From JBEAUL01 sp041161475 (GTDB taxonomy: Bacteria; Pseudomonadota; Gammaproteobacteria; UBA6186; Azoamicaceae), in the NCBI GenBank assembly GCA_041161475.1, contig JBEAUL010000081.1, forward strand, positions 1 to 38,318: a stretch of DNA of 38,318 nt, written 5' to 3'. This document shows, one piece after another, positions 33,469-38,318 of the stretch. The position numbers and the translations under genes were made by a program. The notes beneath the pieces were generated by a model. That model worked only from the letters and a program-made list of their open reading frames with translations, was not told where the DNA came from and did no database searches. Numbering within the stretch: position 1 is the first letter of the stretch; each line of letters opens with the position of its first letter.

Positions 33469-35685
33469 GTGGGAAAAGCAGCAAAACACCTGAGTCATGC
33501 CAAACAATTAGAGATACCTTGGGTTTGGCAACGACTGAAAGAAGCCCTCTTTATTCTCGTGATGTCCCTCGCCTTGTTTATCTTTATCTCCCTATTGACC
33601 AGCAGTCCCACCGATCCAGGCTGGTCTACATTTAGCAATGTGACATATTATCGCAATGCCGGAGGAAAAGTAGGGGCTTTGTGGGCTGATATCTCTTATT
33701 CTGCCATCGGCATTTTCGCCTATAGCATCCCTTTAAGCTTATTTTTTATTGGCATGCGCATTCTATACAAACAATACGATCAAATCGAATCTCCCTTGCT
33801 ATGGTGTTTTAGGAGTGTTGGTTTTATTGCTGGCCTTGTGGCTTGCTGTGCGCTATCAGAAGGCTACTTATCAGGAAAAATACCCCATTTACCCATGGGT
33901 AATGGTGGTATCTTAGGGAAATGGCTATACATGAAAATCCTGCCACTCTTGGGATATTGGGGGGCCTTGGTTCTACTCTTAAGTCTTTTTTTAGTCAGTA
34001 TTACCTTGGCGACCGGATTGTCTTGGTTTGGGTTACTCGATAATGTGAAAAAAAAATGGTTATTATTATCCAAACTAAAAAATAGACTGAACAAACAGCG
34101 ACTGAAACACAAGCAGTCATTACCCGAGGAAAGCAGTATAAACACCCGTGTGGCAATCCATTTGGGTGAAACGCTTGAGACACCTTTGGTTGTTCCTGTA
34201 CAAACAGATGCAAGCGATCCCATACACAACAGCTTGCCTTCAGTCAGTTTACTACAGCCCCAAAGATTTAGTGATACGGCAACACAGCTGTCTGAACAAC
34301 AGTTGCGTTTACTGTCTGCTGACATAGAAATGCGTCTATTGGAGTTTGGTATTGTCGCTAAAGTACTCGGTGCGTATCCAGGTCCTGTCATTACGCGGTT
34401 TGAATTAGAGCCTGCGCCAGGCATTAAAGTGAGTCGTATTGTTGGGTTAGCAAAGGATTTGGCGCGCGCCTTATCCGTATCTTGCCTGCGCGTGTTGGAA
34501 GTGGTACCCGGTAAATCGGTTATCGGCATAGAAATTCCCAATCCAGAACGCGCCGTAGTCAATTTGCGTTCTGTGTTAGAGTCCGAAGCCTATGCCAACG
34601 CATTAGATCCGTTGACACTGGCTTTGGGGCAAGATATTTCTGGGCATCCGGTGATGGTTAATTTAGCGAAAATGCCCCATTTGTTGGTTGCAGGTACAAC
34701 CGGATCTGGAAAGTCAGTCGGTGTGAATGCCATGTTGCTCAGTTTGTTGTATAAGGCAACGCCCGAAGTATTGCGTTTAATTTTAGTCGATCCAAAAATG
34801 CTTGAATTGTCTGTCTATGCAGATATTCCTCATTTGCTCATGCCCGTGGTCACAGACATGAAAGAAGCAGCACAGTCTCTGCGTTGGTGTGTTACTGAAA
34901 TGGATCGGCGTTATCAGTTAATGGCACAGCTGGGTGTGCGTAATATCGAAGGTTTTAATCAAAAAGTAGAAGAGCATACTCGGCGCGGTGAGCCCCTATA
35001 CGCAGGATTGGCGGAAAATGGGGAAATGTTAACGCCCTTGGTTACATTACCTTACATTGTTGTGATTATCGATGAATTTGCCGATATGATGATGGTTGTG
35101 GGTAAAAAAGTCGAAGAGTTAATTGCTCGCTTGGCACAAAAAGCCAGGGCAGCAGGTATTCACCTGATTTTGGCTACTCAGCGTCCATCGGTTGATGTGA
35201 TTACCGGATTGATTAAAGCCAATATTCCCACACGTATTGCGTTTCAAGTGTCCTCTAAAATTGATTCACGTACCATTTTAGATCAATCGGGTGCAGAACA
35301 GCTCTTGGGGTATGGTGACATGCTATATTTACCAGCTGGCAGTGGTGTTCCTATTCGCGTGCATGGGGCTTTTGTCTCTGATGAAGAAGTACATGCAGTT
35401 GTTCATGCCTTAAAGCAACAAGGTTCTCCCAACTATATTGTGAATACGGTTGAGGGTAATGGCCTGGGCTTAACCCAAGATTGGGATGGGGAACTCGATC
35501 CCTTGTATGATGAAGCCGTCAATATTGTGCTGACTTCTCGTCGTGCCTCTATTTCAAATATACAGCGGCGATTAAAAATTGGGTATAATCGAGCAGCACG
35601 CCTTGTCGAAACCATGGAAAGTGCTGGTATCGTGGGTGCCTTGCAAGCCGGTGGTAATCGAGAGATTTTACTGCCTGAATCTTAA
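33469..35685 (+). CDS. ftsK: DNA translocase FtsK
   Basis: FtsK couples septum formation to chromosome-dimer resolution, pumping DNA toward dif and activating XerCD. The 738-residue product has four membrane helices within the first 195 residues, a short polar linker, then the RecA-like motor with Walker A GTTGSGKS (409-416), LILVDPKMLEL, and Walker B YIVVIIDEFADMMM; the C-terminal gamma winged-helix domain (about 675-735: RASISNIQRRLKIGYNRAA) reads KOPS sites. It is much shorter than E. coli FtsK (1329 aa) because the linker is brief, as in many species. The first standard start is GTG at 33469 without a near Shine-Dalgarno; AAAGGAA stands 6 nt before an in-frame ATT at 33457. Confidence 0.95.
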   Translation: MGKAAKHLSHAKQLEIPWVWQRLKEALFILVMSLALFIFISLLTSSPTDPGWSTFSNVTYYRNAGGKVGALWADISYSAIGIFAYSIPLSLFFIGMRILYKQYDQIESPLLWCFRSVGFIAGLVACCALSEGYLSGKIPHLPMGNGGILGKWLYMKILPLLGYWGALVLLLSLFLVSITLATGLSWFGLLDNVKKKWLLLSKLKNRLNKQRLKHKQSLPEESSINTRVAIHLGETLETPLVVPVQTDASDPIHNSLPSVSLLQPQRFSDTATQLSEQQLRLLSADIEMRLLEFGIVAKVLGAYPGPVITRFELEPAPGIKVSRIVGLAKDLARALSVSCLRVLEVVPGKSVIGIEIPNPERAVVNLRSVLESEAYANALDPLTLALGQDISGHPVMVNLAKMPHLLVAGTTGSGKSVGVNAMLLSLLYKATPEVLRLILVDPKMLELSVYADIPHLLMPVVTDMKEAAQSLRWCVTEMDRRYQLMAQLGVRNIEGFNQKVEEHTRRGEPLYAGLAENGEMLTPLVTLPYIVVIIDEFADMMMVVGKKVEELIARLAQKARAAGIHLILATQRPSVDVITGLIKANIPTRIAFQVSSKIDSRTILDQSGAEQLLGYGDMLYLPAGSGVPIRVHGAFVSDEEVHAVVHALKQQGSPNYIVNTVEGNGLGLTQDWDGELDPLYDEAVNIVLTSRRASISNIQRRLKIGYNRAARLVETMESAGIVGALQAGGNREILLPES

Positions 35686-35705
35686 TACAATAGGGGAGAT
35701 GTCGA

Positions 35706-36371
35706 ATGAAACAACCTGGCCTGAGTGTTGTCAGAGGTCTTGTTCTGATGCTATGTTTTGCGATACTGTATCCAGTACAAGCGGGCGTTGTTGCGGTCGA
35801 TTCCTCAACAGCAGCCTTAGAAAAACGCCTATCCAGTTGGGACAATTTTGAAGCCAATTTTACCCAAAACATTTATGGCGACACAGAAGAATTGGTTGAT
35901 TCTGTGTCTGGAAAAGTCTATTTAAAAAAACCAGGTAAGTTGCGTTGGGAAGTAAACTCCAAAGATAAAAGCTTGATTGTCTCTGATGGTAAAAAAATAT
36001 GGCATTACGATCCAGAGCTACAGCAAGCCACTGTTGATGCATTTGATGTAACAGGTACCTCTCCTTTGCTGTTCTTAAGCACAAAAACACAGGAATTGGG
36101 TAAACATTTTGTGGTCAAAGCGGTGTCCAGTCAGCTATGTGGCAGGCAGGCAGACAGTTGTTTTGAAATGACGCCACATCAAGCAGACGAGATGTTTCAA
36201 TGGATTCGGGTTGGTTTTGCAAAAGAAGCCCTGACAGGTCTTGAATTTTTTGATCAATTAGGCCAACATGGTTGGATCACATTTAAAGAAATGAAAGTTA
36301 ACAAACCCATGTCAGAAAGCCTGTTTGATTTTATCCCACCAAAAGGCACGGATGTGGTGAGGAGATCGTAA
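35706..36371 (+). CDS. lolA: outer-membrane lipoprotein carrier LolA
   Basis: LolA is the periplasmic shuttle that accepts lipoproteins from LolCDE and delivers them to LolB. The 221-residue product has a signal peptide (hydrophobic GLVLMLCFAILYPVQA). The mature start ALEKRLSSWDNFEANFTQ, then GKVYLKKPGKLRWEV, DGKKIWHYDPELQQATV and TPLLFLS-like SPLLFLSTK are typical of LolA. GGGGAGA precedes the ATG. The ftsK-lolA-serS order is conserved in gammaproteobacteria; serS starts at the base after this gene's stop codon. Confidence 0.95.
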   Translation: MKQPGLSVVRGLVLMLCFAILYPVQAGVVAVDSSTAALEKRLSSWDNFEANFTQNIYGDTEELVDSVSGKVYLKKPGKLRWEVNSKDKSLIVSDGKKIWHYDPELQQATVDAFDVTGTSPLLFLSTKTQELGKHFVVKAVSSQLCGRQADSCFEMTPHQADEMFQWIRVGFAKEALTGLEFFDQLGQHGWITFKEMKVNKPMSESLFDFIPPKGTDVVRRS

Positions 36372-37670
36372 GTGCTAGACCCAAAATGGTTGAGAACCGA
36401 ATTGCCCATTATTGCCCAACAGCTTGCGCGCCGTGGATTTTCGCTCGATATCAACCAAGTAGAAGCCGATGAAGCCAAACGAAAACAGTTACAAATTGAT
36501 ACGCAACAATTACAAAATAATCGAAATGCCTTATCAAAGAAAATTGGACAGCTAAAAGCCAAAGGTGCAGGATCGGATACAGAGGTAGACGCTTTGAAAG
36601 CACAAGTCCTCAGTTTGAATGAGGACTTACTTAAAAAAGAAAACGATTTAAAAGACCTGCAACATAAGATTCAGGCCTATGCCTTGACCATCCCAAATAT
36701 ACCGCACCCTTCTGTTCCAGAGGGTAAAACCGAAGAAGATAACCAAGAAATAAGACGCTGGGGAACACCAAAACAATTGGCATTTGAGCCAAAAGATCAT
36801 GTCGATTTAGGGGCAGCACATCGCCGTATCGATCTAGAAGCAGGAGCATTACTCGCTGGTGCCCGTTTTGTGGTACTAAGAGGCATGATGGCGCGTTTGC
36901 ACCGCGCTTTAGCGCAGTTTATGCTTGATACGCACCTTGCTTCAGGCTACGAAGAATTGTATGTGCCTTATTTAACGCATTCAGATTGCTTTTTTGGTAC
37001 GGGACAATTTCCTAAATTACGGGATGACATGTTTGGTATCGAACAATCAGATTTGTGGTTAATCCCTACGGCAGAAGTCCCGGTTACTAACTTATGCCGA
37101 GAGGGGATTATAGAAGCACAAGCATTACCAAAAAAATGGGTTTGCCATACACCCTCTTTTCGTAGAGAAGCGGGCTCTTATGGCAAAGACATGCGAGGCA
37201 TGATGCGAGTGCATCAATTTGATAAGGTAGAACTGGTGCAAATTGTGCGTCCAGAAGCAGCTGAAACTGCCCTAGAACAGTTGACCCAAGATGCAGAAAA
37301 TATTCTACAGAAATTAAACTTACCTTACAGAGTATTGGCCTTATGTGCTGGAGACATGGGTTTTTCGGCCACAAAAACCCTAGACTTAGAGGTATGGCTT
37401 CCAGGACAGCAACGCTACCGAGAGGTATCCTCTTGCAGTCACTTTAGCGATTTTCAAGCCAGACGCATGCAGGCGCGTTGGCGTAACCCTGAGACAGGTA
37501 AGGTAGAGTATGTTCATACCTTGAATGGTTCTGGTTTAGCCGTTGGACGCACGCTGATTGCGGTTGTCGAAAATTATCAGGATGCGGAGGGGAATATCCA
37601 TATACCCGAGGCATTACTCCCTTATATGGGGGGCATTCGGGTGATTGAGCGTGAAAGCGCTTCTGCCTAA
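36372..37670 (+). CDS. serS: seryl-tRNA synthetase
   Basis: SerRS charges tRNA-Ser and the selenocysteine tRNA. The N-terminal 100 residues are the long antiparallel coiled-coil arm that grips the long variable arm of tRNA-Ser (DINQVEADEAKRKQLQID onward). The class II core has motif 2, HTPSFRREAGSYGKDMRGM, TAEVPVTN, and motif 3, LNGSGLAVGRTLIAVVE. Length is 432 aa (E. coli 430). It starts with GTG directly after the lolA TAA; GGAG inside the end of lolA serves as ribosome-binding site. The gene converges on tusE, 7 nt apart. Confidence 0.97.
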   Translation: MLDPKWLRTELPIIAQQLARRGFSLDINQVEADEAKRKQLQIDTQQLQNNRNALSKKIGQLKAKGAGSDTEVDALKAQVLSLNEDLLKKENDLKDLQHKIQAYALTIPNIPHPSVPEGKTEEDNQEIRRWGTPKQLAFEPKDHVDLGAAHRRIDLEAGALLAGARFVVLRGMMARLHRALAQFMLDTHLASGYEELYVPYLTHSDCFFGTGQFPKLRDDMFGIEQSDLWLIPTAEVPVTNLCREGIIEAQALPKKWVCHTPSFRREAGSYGKDMRGMMRVHQFDKVELVQIVRPEAAETALEQLTQDAENILQKLNLPYRVLALCAGDMGFSATKTLDLEVWLPGQQRYREVSSCSHFSDFQARRMQARWRNPETGKVEYVHTLNGSGLAVGRTLIAVVENYQDAEGNIHIPEALLPYMGGIRVIERESASA

Positions 37671-37677
37671 CTAACGC

Positions 37678-38001
37678 TTATAAACAGCGTGCAGGTTTTG
37701 GCAAGCCAGCAATCCTGCTGGCTTGCTTAGCTGGCCCTTTGGGGAATAATTGATGTAAATAAAGACTATTTCCTTTGTTTTCGTCATTTAGAATCATACC
37801 GAGATGTTTTACCAACGCACGAAGCCCTGGCGTTTTTTCATGCTGTAGGTAATATTGACGTAAAAAAATAATGATTGCCCAATGTTCTCGAGACAAGGTG
37901 ATGCCGTCTTGCGCAGCCAAATACTGGGCTACATCCGGATCCCAATCGCTTAAATCGATTAAAAAACCATCGGCATTTACAGGTACATTAGCAGGGTGCA
38001 T
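37678..38001 (-). CDS. tusE: sulfur-relay protein TusE (DsrC family)
   Basis: TusE takes persulfide sulfur from TusBCD and passes it to MnmA for 2-thiolation of the wobble uridine in tRNA-Lys, -Glu and -Gln. The 107-residue protein has the family's LSREHWAIIIFLRQYY, the helix LRALVKHLG, GNSLYLHQLFPKGPAKQAS and the C-terminal GLPKPARCL with the persulfide-carrying penultimate cysteine C106. The second cysteine found 11 residues earlier in dissimilatory DsrC proteins is a serine here, so a tRNA-thiolation role is favoured over sulfur oxidation. tusBCD are not in the window. Confidence 0.93.
   Translation of the reverse strand: MHPANVPVNADGFLIDLSDWDPDVAQYLAAQDGITLSREHWAIIIFLRQYYLQHEKTPGLRALVKHLGMILNDENKGNSLYLHQLFPKGPAKQASRIAGLPKPARCL
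37701..37726. terminator. perfect 11-bp hairpin after serS, inside the tusE coding end
   Basis: GCAAGCCAGCA (37701-37711) and TGCTGGCTTGC (37716-37726) pair perfectly around a 4-nt loop, 30 nt after the serS stop. The same bases encode the conserved C-terminal segment of TusE on the other strand. No T-run follows on plus, so it is a strong RNA structure rather than a proven terminator. Confidence 0.45.
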
Positions 38002-38068
38002 GTATACGCTCTCTCTAAGAATACTCCCACCAGTTTATCATAAAACTTTTCTTCCGTTCTAAGCATTT

Positions 38069-38097
38069 TTGTTAATTGACTGATTGTCTCATATAAT
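38069..38097 (+). promoter_or_regulatory. sigma-70 promoter of the last gene
   Basis: TTGTTA (38069-38074) and a perfect TATAAT (38092-38097) are 17 nt apart. A start near 38104 leaves about 29 nt before the ATG at 38133. Confidence 0.65.
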
Positions 38098-38132
38098 TTA
38101 ACTATGACCAAGGATTTAAAAGGGAGACCAAG

Positions 38133-38318
38133 ATGCGAGGACTGTTTAATCTGATTGGAAAGTTGATGATTTTATATGGCATTTTTGCATTTTCATACCA
38201 TATTTATTTGATCTTACGACAAAAAGTAGAAGCCCTAGGTGCAACCCAGATACCCAGTGATTTAATCGATCCAAAGTATGTGACGCCAGTGATTGCAGGG
38301 ACTTGCTTAGTAGTAGGC
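38133..38318 (+). CDS. small membrane protein of unknown function (partial, cut by window end)
   Basis: The frame opens with ATG after AGGGAGA at 6 nt spacing and a good promoter upstream, and is still open at the window end (62 codons). It encodes a short basic start and a hydrophobic helix (LIGKLMILYGIFAFSYHIYLIL, about residues 6-27), a soluble loop, then VTPVIAGTCLVVG, the beginning of a second helix. I do not recognise the family. It is divergent from tusE. Confidence 0.6.
   Translation, partial: MRGLFNLIGKLMILYGIFAFSYHIYLILRQKVEALGATQIPSDLIDPKYVTPVIAGTCLVVG

Noticed and set aside
33864..34562. 232-codon minus-strand frame
   Set aside because: Antisense shadow of ftsK, serine-rich low-complexity product with no family features.
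38076..38097. TTGACT close to TATAAT
   Set aside because: The spacing is only 10 nt; the TTGTTA at 38069 gives the proper 17 nt instead.

Overview
The window is a stretch of housekeeping chromosome from an AT-leaning gammaproteobacterium. Three things point there: the lipid A gene lpxH, the lolA/ftsK and tusE gene sets, and a gene order matching the class. The first half (lpxH, cysS, folD, a tRNA cluster, tig-clpP-clpX-lon-hupB, two tRNAs, ppiD) and the last third (icd, cspD, clpS-clpA, trxB, infA, ftsK, lolA, serS) follow blocks that I recall from Pseudomonas and relatives. The giant NAD-dependent glutamate dehydrogenase and the style of several proteins would fit a Legionellales- or Thiotrichales-like lineage, but the genus cannot be fixed from sequence alone. 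I see no phage, insertion sequence, integron, CRISPR array or other clear mobile element.

Layout. 1-5162: a partial DedA-family membrane protein (minus), then lpxH, gltX and cysS (plus). 5194-8214, minus strand: folD, then a DUF432-like gene whose stop overlaps the start of an MscS-type channel gene, then a tiny exported four-cysteine protein. 8387-8952: a strong sigma-70 promoter and five tRNAs (Pro, Arg, His, Lys, Leu), with a terminator-like hairpin after tRNA-His. 9039-17291: trigger factor, ClpP, ClpX (with a consensus heat-shock promoter), Lon, HU, tRNA-Val, tRNA-Asp and PpiD, forming a protein folding and degradation block. 17373-25461: the NAD-glutamate dehydrogenase on plus, facing two minus-strand genes, an unusual receiver-HATPase protein and the lytic transglycosylase Slt. 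25619-31355: icd, a bidirectional terminator, cspD divergent from clpS-clpA, trxB, and an infA gene whose reading frame is broken. 31482-38318: a GGDEF-EAL cyclic-di-GMP protein, ftsK, lolA and serS, convergent tusE, and the start of a small membrane protein cut off by the window edge.

How the genes work together. Much of the window serves protein quality control: Tig folds nascent chains, PpiD handles exported ones, and ClpXP, ClpAP with its adaptor ClpS, and Lon degrade proteins. A second theme is translation: GltX, CysS, SerS, IF-1, seven tRNAs, and TusE for tRNA thiolation. Cell-envelope functions (LpxH, LolA, FtsK, Slt, MscS, DedA) make up most of the rest.

The points most worth a second look are the frame break in the otherwise well-conserved infA, a gltX sitting where relatives carry glnS, a receiver domain that lacks two of its conserved switch residues and is fused to an ATP-binding kinase-like domain, the translationally coupled DUF432-MscS pair, and a c-di-GMP gene between infA and ftsK.
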